A DNA stretch of 64,000 nt from HXMU1420-13 sp034669965 (lineage in GTDB: Bacteria; Bacteroidota; Rhodothermia; Balneolales; Balneolaceae), in contig JAXMOK010000001.1 of assembly GCA_034669965.1 (NCBI GenBank), positions 496,001 to 560,000 of the forward strand, given 5' to 3'. A program made the position numbers and the translations under genes. The notes below the pieces were generated by a model. That model was not told the DNA's origin. It ran no database searches and worked only from the letters and a program-made list of their open reading frames with translations. Each line of letters starts with the position of its first letter. The stretch's first letter is position 1. Positions 49,167 through 57,010 of this stretch are shown one piece after another.

Positions 49167-50823
49167 CTCCCAGCCATGAATATTTTTTTAATAACATCCA
49201 GCTTTCAGCTGGAGTTCTATCCCCAAAAATCTCCTCAGGATACATACTCCTTCCTCTGGAATTTCGAAACGGAAAAATATTATTCTCATACATTGTTTTT
49301 GGAATAAAATAGCCTGTTGAGATCATCGATCCAGCCCAACCTAGCATTGAAATACCCCCAAAAATACCATCACCTATACCTTGACTTTGAGAAATATATC
49401 CTTGGCTGACACCAACACCAGTAGAAGCTAATGATAAGAAACCAAAAGTAGTACCTAATCCTCCAGTTATTCCAACAAACTTTTGAACAGATGTACTTCT
49501 AAATTGAACACTAAAAGTAGGTCTATACCTCAAAAAAGTAGTAAATATTCTTCCCTTATCATAATACATTGCACTGCTAACTATTTTTGAAGTAGCCGCA
49601 GTCAAGTAACCAGCATTAGTAGAAAAATCACTTAAAAAACCTACGCTATTGGCAAATAATCCATTCTCGTTATTCATATCAAGCATCGAACTTGCCTGAT
49701 CAAACATCCGACTCATTGCTTCCCCAGACATACAAGAAAGGCCAATACACGTGCCGGGTGGATCATCGGACATCATTCCATCAGGGTCAACCAGCATAAT
49801 CGGGTTATTCCCAACATAAATATAAGGAGACATAAACTCATCTAATGGATCAACACTCCACCATCTTCCAACTGCCGGATCATAATACCTTGCGCCGTAA
49901 TGATACCAATCCAGGCCAAATTCGTCTTCGAGTTCTTTGCCGTTGTAGGTGAATTTGTTTTCGGCGCCATTTTGGTAGCTGAGCCCGGGCATTTTGTAGC
50001 CGAAGGGGTAGTAGCTATCGGCTTGTAGTAAAGTGGCCGTTCCGTTGTTGTTGGAAAAGGTGGCACGTACGTTTCCTAAATGGTCTTTCAGGTCGTATTC
50101 GTATTGCCAGTTGCCGCTTACTTTGCGTACCCGCCCTTCGCTAAAGGCGAAGAAGTCTACCGTATTATTGGTGTATACAAATCCACCGGAGTAATCGGTA
50201 GTGGTTTGCCCGCCACTAGAAGGGTAAGTGATTTTCTGGAGTTTGGAACCGGCTGCATCGTACAAATAATGTATTTCGTTGCCACTGCTAAAGGTAATCA
50301 CTTCCGGCAGGTTCATCCGGTTGTAGGTAATATCTGTAATGCCTTTGTTTAAATCCGAGTACATGTTGCCATTGGCATCGTACAAGTATTCTTCTGTTGC
50401 ATTTACACCGTCCACAAAGCCGTTGTTTTTGTAGGTGCTGGAGGCATTATCCGTAATAGATTGTATCTGATTGCCGGAGTAAGTGTAACTTAGCTGGTCG
50501 TCGTTATAATAGGTGGTTCCGGCACGGTTTAAGGTTTGTATATTTCCATTTAAATCGTAGCTGTAATTCCCACTCCATCCTTCGTAGTAGTTGGTCCATT
50601 CGGTGCAGTTATTTTGGCACGATGGTATCCAGCGCATTTTTTTGGCACTTTTCAACTGGTTTAACCCGTCGTAGGAATAATCGTAACGGTGGCGTTCTGC
50701 AATGCCCGGAGTTTTGGTACGCCAATCCATGGAAACTATATTGCCATTGAATTTATTTAAGCTTTGGGCTACTGAGGGGGTGGTATCGTAGTACAAGCGG
50801 TATGCGAATAGATCAGATCCCAA
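49150..50823 (-). CDS. RHS repeat-associated core protein (5'-truncated) with C-terminal toxin-like domain
   Basis: The 557-residue product begins in the middle of an RHS/YD-repeat protein (GSDLFAYRLYYD; YSYDGLNQL; SYDLNGNI; YLYDANGNM) and holds the full core domain (YDLKDHLGNVRATF; FGLDWYHYGARYYDPAVGRW). After the DPDG boundary near residue 350 comes a C-terminal variable region of about 200 residues with hydrophobic stretches (GGLGTTFGFLSLASTGVGV), probably the toxin tip. The N-terminal secretion and shell portion is missing, so the gene is a remnant or needs a donor. A transposase relic lies directly upstream. Confidence 0.75.
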   Translation of the reverse strand: MGSDLFAYRLYYDTTPSVAQSLNKFNGNIVSMDWRTKTPGIAERHRYDYSYDGLNQLKSAKKMRWIPSCQNNCTEWTNYYEGWSGNYSYDLNGNIQTLNRAGTTYYNDDQLSYTYSGNQIQSITDNASSTYKNNGFVDGVNATEEYLYDANGNMYSDLNKGITDITYNRMNLPEVITFSSGNEIHYLYDAAGSKLQKITYPSSGGQTTTDYSGGFVYTNNTVDFFAFSEGRVRKVSGNWQYEYDLKDHLGNVRATFSNNNGTATLLQADSYYPFGYKMPGLSYQNGAENKFTYNGKELEDEFGLDWYHYGARYYDPAVGRWWSVDPLDEFMSPYIYVGNNPIMLVDPDGMMSDDPPGTCIGLSCMSGEAMSRMFDQASSMLDMNNENGLFANSVGFLSDFSTNAGYLTAATSKIVSSAMYYDKGRIFTTFLRYRPTFSVQFRSTSVQKFVGITGGLGTTFGFLSLASTGVGVSQGYISQSQGIGDGIFGGISMLGWAGSMISTGYFIPKTMYENNIFPFRNSRGRSMYPEEIFGDRTPAESWMLLKKYSWLGDVFDD

Positions 50824-50913
50824 GTTATCCGGTTACCACGCACTACTACCTGGTCCCCCGGGTCAAGGTTAAGCTCCAGCTTCCATGTTACTAAGTTTCC
50901 ATGTTTCCATAAT

Positions 50914-51115
50914 CTATCCCTCAAATAACGATATTGAAATAATTCCTTCTTCATTCATGTAATTCTTTACCGATGAATATCGCCAATGCCGAAAATCTTC
51001 AACATATCAAGCCTTTACCGGATTATTGTGAATATACTCCAGACAAGCAATCATTTGTGAAGAACTATCTATTTGCTTAGGATGGCTACCTTCTTGCCAA
51101 ACCTGATAATCACTT
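50914..51115 (-). pseudogene. Relic of a RAYT/Y1 transposase
   Basis: Minus-strand translation gives the RAYT C-terminal signature DYQVWQEGSHPKQID, LEYIHNNPVKA, then a stop where Gly is expected (GGA to TGA), then YVEDFRHWRYSSVKNYM. Only the last third of the gene is present. It lies between the truncated RHS gene and hisE. The rest of 50824-51314 holds no gene. Confidence 0.65.
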
Positions 51116-51314
51116 TAACAGCTACTCCTTACAAAAAAGTCATAAAGTGGAAGCTGGATCTTCGGAACGAGATAAATCTCTCTTTGTGCCTCAGTGCCTT
51201 TGTTCCTTTGCCTCTTTCTCTTCTCCATATTATCAATTCACAAATTTACACTTCGCAATTGCCTTGGCGGATTAAAAGTACGACCTTAGCGCTCGAAGAA
51301 ATCAAGAAAGCACA

Positions 51315-51653
51315 ATGAGCGTAAAACAATCTCTCAGTAAAAAAGACTATAAATTCTTAAAAGAGCTCGAAGAATTGCTGTACGAGCGAAAAGACGAAAT
51401 GCCTAGTGGTTCGTACACAACTACGATGTACAAAAAAGGCTTGGATAAAATCGCACAAAAAGTAGGCGAAGAAGCCGTAGAAACGGTGATTGCATCAAAA
51501 AATGAAGGCGATAAGGAAACCATCGCTGAAGCAGCAGATCTGCTATTCCACCTAATGTTACTCCTCGCCGAGAAAGACATCCCGCTGCACAAAGTAATCA
51601 AGTTACTCCGTAAGCGTCACGACCGGGGAAATCACAAGCATATTGGCGAGTAG
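51315..51653 (+). CDS. hisE: Phosphoribosyl-ATP pyrophosphatase
   Basis: The 112-residue protein has the MazG-like all-alpha NTP pyrophosphatase core of HisE: SYTTTMYKKGLDKIAQKVGEEAVETVIA and ETIAEAADLLFHLMLLL, including the EExxE-type and ExxD metal-binding motifs. It hydrolyses PR-ATP to PR-AMP in the second step of histidine synthesis. HisI is not fused to it. It stands alone, far from hisF (8032). Confidence 0.93.
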   Translation: MSVKQSLSKKDYKFLKELEELLYERKDEMPSGSYTTTMYKKGLDKIAQKVGEEAVETVIASKNEGDKETIAEAADLLFHLMLLLAEKDIPLHKVIKLLRKRHDRGNHKHIGE

Positions 51654-51875
51654 TTAATTTCAAAATGAAAGATTAATAATTAGAAATGAATTCCTCATCC
51701 TCGGAATATTTCATTTTTAAATTTTGAATCTGCGAAGCATATAAAAGATGGTCTGATTGCATTAGGTTTCAAAGAGTTGAACTAACTTTTGAAGGTAGTA
51801 AACCCCAAATTCTAATGGCGAATAACCGCTAATTTTCTCATAATTGTCTCAAATAATATTTCTGGGGTAAACATT

Positions 51876-52496
51876 ATGCGATTTCTCTTATTCGGTTTGA
51901 TAGCACTTCTTGCTACATCCGCAATTCATGCTCAATCGAAACCACAAGCTCTTCAAAAACAAGAAGTATTACTTGAATACAGCATGTTTCAGGCTCAACC
52001 AGATGTTGTAAAAAACCCAGGTAAAGCTTTGTTCTATTCGGTAGGGGCTACTGTTGCAACCTTTGTTGTTTCGCCTATTCTTTTAAATAGCGATATATTT
52101 TATACCGCTTCATTTCTGGCTGTGTTGGCACTATTTTCATTCGCTCCGGGAGCCGGCTATTTATACATTGAAGATAGTGATCAATTTTTAAAGGGCGGTG
52201 TACAGCGCGGACTCTCAATATTAGCCCTTGGTGCTGGTGGACTTATCTTGGTTGCATCTTTATTCGACGATTTATTCGAAGAAGATGGCAATTCCAATGA
52301 TGCAGCTTATCTTCTTGGATATGGCTTGATGCTTTCCGGATTCGGATTCTACGTTTACACCACCTTTCGGGATTTTTTAGGCGTTTACCGCGATACGAAA
52401 CGGTACAATCAAGAACGCAATCTAAGTATTCGCCTTGCACCCGTAGTCGATCCTGTTAATTCTGTGTATGGTGCAGGATTTCAAGTTCGGTTTTAA
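51876..52496 (+). CDS. Exported/membrane hypothetical protein
   Basis: A 206-residue protein with a signal peptide (about 1-20, ending IHAQ) followed by three or four hydrophobic segments (ALFYSVGATVATFVVSPILL; ASFLAVLALFSFAPGAGYLYI; GLSILALGAGGLILVASLF; LLGYGLMLSGFGFYVYT). The C-terminus (LSIRLAPVVDPVNSVYGAGFQVRF) ends in an aromatic residue, as in outer-membrane strands. No family was recognised. It is likely a stand-alone gene. Confidence 0.6.
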   Translation: MRFLLFGLIALLATSAIHAQSKPQALQKQEVLLEYSMFQAQPDVVKNPGKALFYSVGATVATFVVSPILLNSDIFYTASFLAVLALFSFAPGAGYLYIEDSDQFLKGGVQRGLSILALGAGGLILVASLFDDLFEEDGNSNDAAYLLGYGLMLSGFGFYVYTTFRDFLGVYRDTKRYNQERNLSIRLAPVVDPVNSVYGAGFQVRF

Positions 52497-52556
52497 TTTT
52501 TTGATGTCTTCTCTGCTGATTCGTTGTATTTTGGCGAAAAATCAGATCAAACTACT

Positions 52557-52982
52557 ATGGATGTAAAAGTAAATGTAAACTGGATGGGACAAGGCTTTCA
52601 CATGGAAGCCGAAAACGAAACTGCAGGCAAAATCCGAATTGATGGCGACCGCAAAATCGGTGGACTCGAAGGCGGGATGAGCCCGATGGAAATGTTGTTA
52701 GCCGGCGCGGCAGGATGCAGTGCCATCGACGTGATTTCAATTCTCGAAAAACAGCGACAAGATTTAAAAGAATTATCTGTTGAAGTAATTGGCGATCGCG
52801 AAAAACTTAAAGCTGGTTATTCCCAATACAATTCCATCCACCTGCATTTTGTGCTTTCCGGCGATCTTGATGAGAAGAAAGTAGCACGAGCACTTGAGCT
52901 ATCTATCACCAAGTATTGCTCGGTATCGAAAGCACTGGAAAAAGGCTCCAAAATCACATACGATTTCGAAATTAGGAATTAG
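52557..52982 (+). CDS. OsmC family protein
   Basis: The start is set at ATG 52557 (141 residues). The peroxidatic cysteine pair of OsmC/Ohr is present as Cys54 in GAAGCSAIDVIS and Cys121 in TKYCSVSKALEKG. The family reduces organic hydroperoxides; this member is of the OsmC-like (YhfA) subgroup by length. The stop codon lies in a 7-bp tandem repeat that starts within the last codons. The neighbours are unrelated. Confidence 0.9.
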   Translation: MDVKVNVNWMGQGFHMEAENETAGKIRIDGDRKIGGLEGGMSPMEMLLAGAAGCSAIDVISILEKQRQDLKELSVEVIGDREKLKAGYSQYNSIHLHFVLSGDLDEKKVARALELSITKYCSVSKALEKGSKITYDFEIRN

Positions 52983-53005
52983 GAATTAGGAATTAGGAAT
53001 TAGGA
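52971..53005 (+). repeat. Five tandem 7-bp repeats at the OsmC stop
   Basis: The unit ATTAGGA is repeated five times from 52971, and the second unit supplies the TAG stop (52980-52982) of the OsmC gene. Slippage could change the length of the untranslated tail only. Confidence 0.75.
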
Positions 53006-53091
53006 ATAGGTTAATTAGGAATAATCGATTCAAAAATTTATTCCATTGCCCTATTATCGTAAAAATGGTGGGTGAGCATTCTAAGTTAAAA

Positions 53092-54081
53092 TCAAGTGTA
53101 TAGTTTTACGAAAGGCTCCGATCGTTTAGCAACTGCAAATATTCGAAGCACTAATTTGTTCGCTACTGCATTTAATACGCTTAACTTAGCTTTTCCTTGA
53201 TCTATCTTTTTTTGGTAGTATTTTTGGAGTTGAGGGTCGTATTGAACGGCCGTTACGGCAGCTTGAATGAGGATCTTTTTTAGAGTCTTGTCACGATAAG
53301 GACTGGTTTTTGTCCGTTTGCGGATACTAGTGCCGCTTTGGTGTGCAAATGGAGCTAGTCCACAATGGCAATTGAACTTTCTTGGATTTGTAAATCGTGT
53401 AAAGTTCTGTGTTTCTATCAAGCATAGTATGGCTGTAATCGGCCCAACTCCAATCACGCTTAACAGCTGCCGATACCGCTTACTTAACGAATCGGAAGCC
53501 CTAATTAAGGCCTTCATTTGTCGCTCATGTTCTTTGATATGGGCTTTTAGCTCTGCTATGGCTTGCTGCTGCATATCGATCGAACTCGAAATATCTAGAG
53601 TTTGGCTTGCAATTTGAGTGGCTTTTAGTCCATTTTTTAAACTCGTTAGTATTTTAACTAATCGTAACCGAGTAGCCATTAATACTTTTAATTGCTTAAG
53701 AATTTTGCCTGGGTCGGTATATGCCGTTAGGCTCTTGTTATGAGTAAGGCCATACTCTGCAATGCGAAGGGCGTCAATGGCATCGGTTTTACCGCGAACC
53801 AAGCCCATAGAGTATTTAAGTTGTAATGGATTTATTAGGCAACACCGAATCCCTTTCACGTCCAGAGTGTGCAGTAGTAACTCCCCATAAACTCCTGTAT
53901 GCTCCATACATACCCATACCGAATGATCGTTTAAGCGTTCAAGATCGGTGAGCAATGTGGTTAAACCGGTTTTAGTATTCGCAATTTTGCGAGGTGGGAG
54001 TATAACATGGTGGTGCTGATTTAATCCAACATAATCCAAGGTATCTTTGGAAATATCAATGCCAACAAATAAAGTATTCAT
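53092..54081 (-). CDS. IS110-family transposase (DEDD/serine recombinase)
   Basis: The 329-residue protein has the RuvC-like DEDD residues Asp9 (VGIDISKD), Glu60 (VCMEHTG), Asp100 and Asp103 (GKTDAIDALRIAEYG). The C-terminal Transposase_20 domain (SVIGVGPITAILCLIETQNF; CGLAPFAHQSGTSIRKR) carries the serine site. Starting at ATG 54081 removes 13 unlikely upstream residues. IS110 proteins recombine DNA guided by a bridge RNA. The frame is intact and the element boundaries are recent-looking, so it may be active. Confidence 0.93.
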   Translation of the reverse strand: MNTLFVGIDISKDTLDYVGLNQHHHVILPPRKIANTKTGLTTLLTDLERLNDHSVWVCMEHTGVYGELLLHTLDVKGIRCCLINPLQLKYSMGLVRGKTDAIDALRIAEYGLTHNKSLTAYTDPGKILKQLKVLMATRLRLVKILTSLKNGLKATQIASQTLDISSSIDMQQQAIAELKAHIKEHERQMKALIRASDSLSKRYRQLLSVIGVGPITAILCLIETQNFTRFTNPRKFNCHCGLAPFAHQSGTSIRKRTKTSPYRDKTLKKILIQAAVTAVQYDPQLQKYYQKKIDQGKAKLSVLNAVANKLVLRIFAVAKRSEPFVKLYT

Positions 54082-54251
54082 AGTATATTGAGCTAGGTTA
54101 AATGGTGGCTGAGGGGGCAAAGGAAAAAAACTAAAGCTATTAATAAGCCTGTAAGCTTAGCATTCTAAATGGTTCTTGATTTCCTCAGAAAGTAAACAAG
54201 GTCTGATGCTCAGGGTAAGGCGTAAGCTTATCTGTCGAAATAGTTCACCTT
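54082..54251 (-). ncRNA. Predicted bridge-RNA region (IS110 left end)
   Basis: The 170-bp 5' non-coding end lies where IS110 elements encode their bridge RNA, and its length fits. It contains GCATTCTAA (54159-54167), which equals the nine bases crossing the far junction of the element (53076-53084), as would be expected of a donor-binding guide. No full secondary structure was worked out, so this is position-based. Confidence 0.5.
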
Positions 54252-54675
54252 GCAACTTTCGCTCCTTCAGTCCCATAATCTATAAAATGAGACACCCAAT
54301 ACTAATAGCCTGTCGAACCCCACCGTGGGCGATTAATTGATAATTGCAGCTAGATTTCTCACTTCGTTTGAAATGACACAACCGCTTTTCCTAATTAAAA
54401 CAAATGCACACCCAAGGCCTTAACAGTATTTAAAATAACTTGTGCACTGTTTAACTAGTATCTTCCAACTTCTTAACATCGGAGATCACTTCGCTCCGCT
54501 CGTGAATGATTTCAGTACCTGTATAATTAGACACAAAATCACAACAGTATTTTAAAGGTGGGTGAGCAACTTTCGCTCCTTCAGTCCCATAATCTATAAA
54601 ATGAGACACCCAATACTAATAGCCTGTCGAACCCCACCGTGGGCGATTAATTGATAATTGCAGCTAGATTTCTCA
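54252..54675. repeat. 110-bp direct repeat pair and short repeat words
   Basis: 54252-54361 and 54566-54675 are identical over 110 bp (starting GCAACTTTCGCTCCTTCAGT). Between them, 54487-54511 holds the word ATCACTTCGCTCCGCTCGTGAATG of the 169-bp repeat family. No gene is present up to 54726. Confidence 0.8.
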
Positions 54676-54726
54676 TTTCGCTCGAAAAGACGCAGCCTCT
54701 TTTCTTTATTCCTAATCGAACTATTC

Positions 54727-55623
54727 CTAATTAAACAAATGTTCATCCATAGCTAAAACAGCGTTCAATATAACTTGAGTGCTTTTTTTGTAGAATTCCT
54801 GTGGGATAGTTTCGAATTCATCGGTTGCCCTGTGGTAATGTTCGTGGTCTTCCACGCCAAAGTAAATGAACGGCACTCCTTGCCTAAAGAAAGCACCATG
54901 ATCAGACGAATATGTCCAATCCTGATTACCATGTTCCGGTCGATCGTGGCCAAACAGTAAACTGATATCACCGGTTTCAACACTTTCCAGCACCGGTTTG
55001 AACTGCGGGAAATGATACGTTCCCACAGCGTATAATTCGTTCTTTTCATTTTGGGCAATCATATCCATGTTGATGTTCAAAACAACGCGCTCCAAAAAGG
55101 TTGAATCGCTAGCCAGAGCAACAGCCCCATTCAGCCCACCTTCTTCGGCATCAAGCGCTGCAAAAACCATCGTATGATTGGTCTTAACATTCGAAAAGTA
55201 ATCCATCATTGCCAGTAACCCGGCAGTCCCGGAAGCGTTGTCGTCGGCTCCGTTATAAATCAGGCTATCACGAATGCCCAAATGATCGTAATGTGCCGTG
55301 ATCAAAATCACAGAATCGGTTTTTCCTGCAATACTTCCGATCACATTTATCCCGGTAAGCTCTCCTCCCCTCCTTTCAAAAGTAAACGGATGTTCAAATT
55401 TTCCCATAAACGGCTGAGCACCCATTTCCTCAAATCGTTGCACCAAAAATGATCTCGCTTTTTCGCTTCCCGGTGTTCCCACTAATCGCCCTTCCAGCTC
55501 ATCGGATGACAAATATTCGATATCAGCAATAAGTTGATCGGTATCTAGTGATATTTCTTTTTGCGGGGATGAGCATGCCATCAACCCAATAAAAAGCAGC
55601 GAAAATAAGGTGGTTTTGTTCAT
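54727..55623 (-). CDS. Lipoprotein M28 family zinc peptidase
   Basis: The 298-residue protein has a lipoprotein signal with lipobox LMAC (Cys17), so it is anchored to a membrane. The M28 zinc ligands and catalytic residues are present: HYDHLG, GADDNASGTAG (bridging Asp), DAEEGGLNGAVALA with the catalytic Glu, and later His in SSDHGAFFRQG. M28 members are aminopeptidases or carboxypeptidases acting outside the cytoplasm. The gene is flanked by repeats on one side and by the GAPDH terminator on the other. Specificity cannot be told. Confidence 0.9.
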   Translation of the reverse strand: MNKTTLFSLLFIGLMACSSPQKEISLDTDQLIADIEYLSSDELEGRLVGTPGSEKARSFLVQRFEEMGAQPFMGKFEHPFTFERRGGELTGINVIGSIAGKTDSVILITAHYDHLGIRDSLIYNGADDNASGTAGLLAMMDYFSNVKTNHTMVFAALDAEEGGLNGAVALASDSTFLERVVLNINMDMIAQNEKNELYAVGTYHFPQFKPVLESVETGDISLLFGHDRPEHGNQDWTYSSDHGAFFRQGVPFIYFGVEDHEHYHRATDEFETIPQEFYKKSTQVILNAVLAMDEHLFN

Positions 55624-55709
55624 AGAAATTGGATGTTTTTGATGAAAGTAGTCAGCATTCGTATCACCCTCAATTGGGGCTACCTGTTTTTACATCTGCA
55701 TTACATAAA

Positions 55710-55737
55710 AAAAGCTCATCCCGAAGAATGAGCTTTT
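55710..55737 (-). terminator. Intrinsic terminator of the GAPDH gene
   Basis: AAAAGCTCAT pairs with ATGAGCTTTT around a CCCGAAGA loop (read on the plus strand); on the minus strand the hairpin is followed by a T run. It lies 26 bp after the GAPDH stop codon. Confidence 0.85.
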
Positions 55738-55762
55738 CAATTATAATATGCTTAATCAGTTA

Positions 55763-56761
55763 TCAACCGATTCGCTTAACTAAGTCAGCAGTTCTGCTTG
55801 CATAACCTGCTTCGTTATCGTACCAACCGATAACTTTAACCAGGTTGCCATCCACTTTGGTGATTTGAGAATCGAAGATGTTAGAATGTGGATCTCCTAC
55901 GATGTCTGATGAAACGATTGGTTCGTCAGTATAACGTATGATTCCTTTCATTGGTCCATCAGCTGCCGCTTTAAATGCTGCATTGATTTCTTCAGCAGTA
56001 GTTTCACGGTTCACTTCACATACAAAATCAGTTAATGAACCGGTTGGGGTTGGTACGCGAACCGCGCCACCGTCCAATTTTCCGTTCAAATGAGGAAGTA
56101 CTAAACCAACTGCTTTAGCTGCACCGGTTGATGTAGGAATAATGTTAACAGCTGCTGCACGAGCACGACGTAAATCGCGGTGAGGAGCATCCAAAATTCG
56201 CTGATCGCCGGTGTAAGCGTGAATAGTAGTCATGAATCCTTTTTTGATTCCTACCAAGTCATCAATCACTTTTGCCATAGGAGCAAGGCAGTTTGTAGTA
56301 CAAGAAGCGTTCGAGTAAATCGTAGTCTCATCGTCAATCTCACCATCATTCACCCCAAGTACAACGGTTTTAACGTCACCTTTTGCAGGAGCAGAAATAA
56401 CTACTTTCTTTGCGCCTGCTTCAATGTGCTTTCCGGCAGTTTCAGGAGTAGTAAAAAATCCTGTTGATTCGATTACAACATCAACACCAAGATCGCCCCA
56501 GTTTAAGTTCGCAGGATCACGTTCTGCGGTTACTTTAAATGAAAGATGATCGATCGTAATCGTATCGCCATCGGCAGAAACGTTACCAGCGTAAGTGCCT
56601 TGTGATGAATCGTATTTGAAAAGATGGGCTAGTGTAGCAGTATCGGTTAGATCGTTTACTCCCACTACATCAATATCATCTTTATAGTTTGCTATAATGG
56701 CGCGAGTAACCATGCGGCCAATTCGACCAAAACCATTAATTCCAACCTTAATTTTTGCCAT
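55763..56761 (-). CDS. gapA: Glyceraldehyde-3-phosphate dehydrogenase, type I
   Basis: The 332-residue enzyme shows the NAD-binding GINGFGRIGR (residues 8-17), the catalytic Cys154 in SNASCTTNCLAP, and the C-terminal signature GWYDNEAGYASR. It oxidises glyceraldehyde 3-phosphate to 1,3-bisphosphoglycerate in glycolysis. A ribosome-binding site (AGAGGAAA) precedes the ATG. The gene is divergent from pruA with a 249-bp spacer and is followed by a clear terminator, so it is monocistronic. Confidence 0.97.
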   Translation of the reverse strand: MAKIKVGINGFGRIGRMVTRAIIANYKDDIDVVGVNDLTDTATLAHLFKYDSSQGTYAGNVSADGDTITIDHLSFKVTAERDPANLNWGDLGVDVVIESTGFFTTPETAGKHIEAGAKKVVISAPAKGDVKTVVLGVNDGEIDDETTIYSNASCTTNCLAPMAKVIDDLVGIKKGFMTTIHAYTGDQRILDAPHRDLRRARAAAVNIIPTSTGAAKAVGLVLPHLNGKLDGGAVRVPTPTGSLTDFVCEVNRETTAEEINAAFKAAADGPMKGIIRYTDEPIVSSDIVGDPHSNIFDSQITKVDGNLVKVIGWYDNEAGYASRTADLVKRIG

Positions 56762-56912
56762 TTCTTTTCCTCTGTATTATTTATTTGAATGGATAGTCTA
56801 TGTTTTTGAACACGAACATATAACTATCTTGTAAAGTTCTTATGAAGAGTTAAACTACCACTACTAAGTCCCATTTTCAATGGTTTTACAGCAAGATAAT
56901 ACAGCTTTATAC

Positions 56913-56920
56913 TATCTTTG
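56913..56920 (+). promoter_or_regulatory. Possible pruA promoter element (TAnnTTTG)
   Basis: TATCTTTG matches the Bacteroidota -7 consensus and lies 90 bp before the pruA start codon, in the spacer divergent from gapA. No -33 element was identified. Confidence 0.3.
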
Positions 56921-57010
56921 AGATGGGAGCGCTTTTCTGCGTATATTTGTTGCCTGAAATGAAGATTAAAATTTAAAACCTGAGAACAAAAAGGAGTTAA
57001 AGGATACAAG

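Larger units (their letters stand above)
53079..54251. mobile_element. IS110-family insertion sequence (about 1.17 kb)
   Basis: The 110-bp repeat at 54252-54361 is identical to 54566-54675; the second copy is preceded by GGTGGGTGA (54557-54565), which in front of the first copy is found instead at 53067-53075, beyond the transposase. The intervening DNA, 53079-54251 (the trinucleotide GCA is present at both ends), is therefore the inserted element. It contains the transposase gene and a 170-bp 5' non-coding end, the IS110 layout. There are no long terminal inverted repeats, as expected. Confidence 0.75.

Noticed and set aside
50769..50954. A 61-codon gene upstream of the RHS gene
   Set aside because: It overlaps both the RHS frame and the RAYT relic and contains a repeated word; it may be residual RHS coding in another frame, but not a gene.
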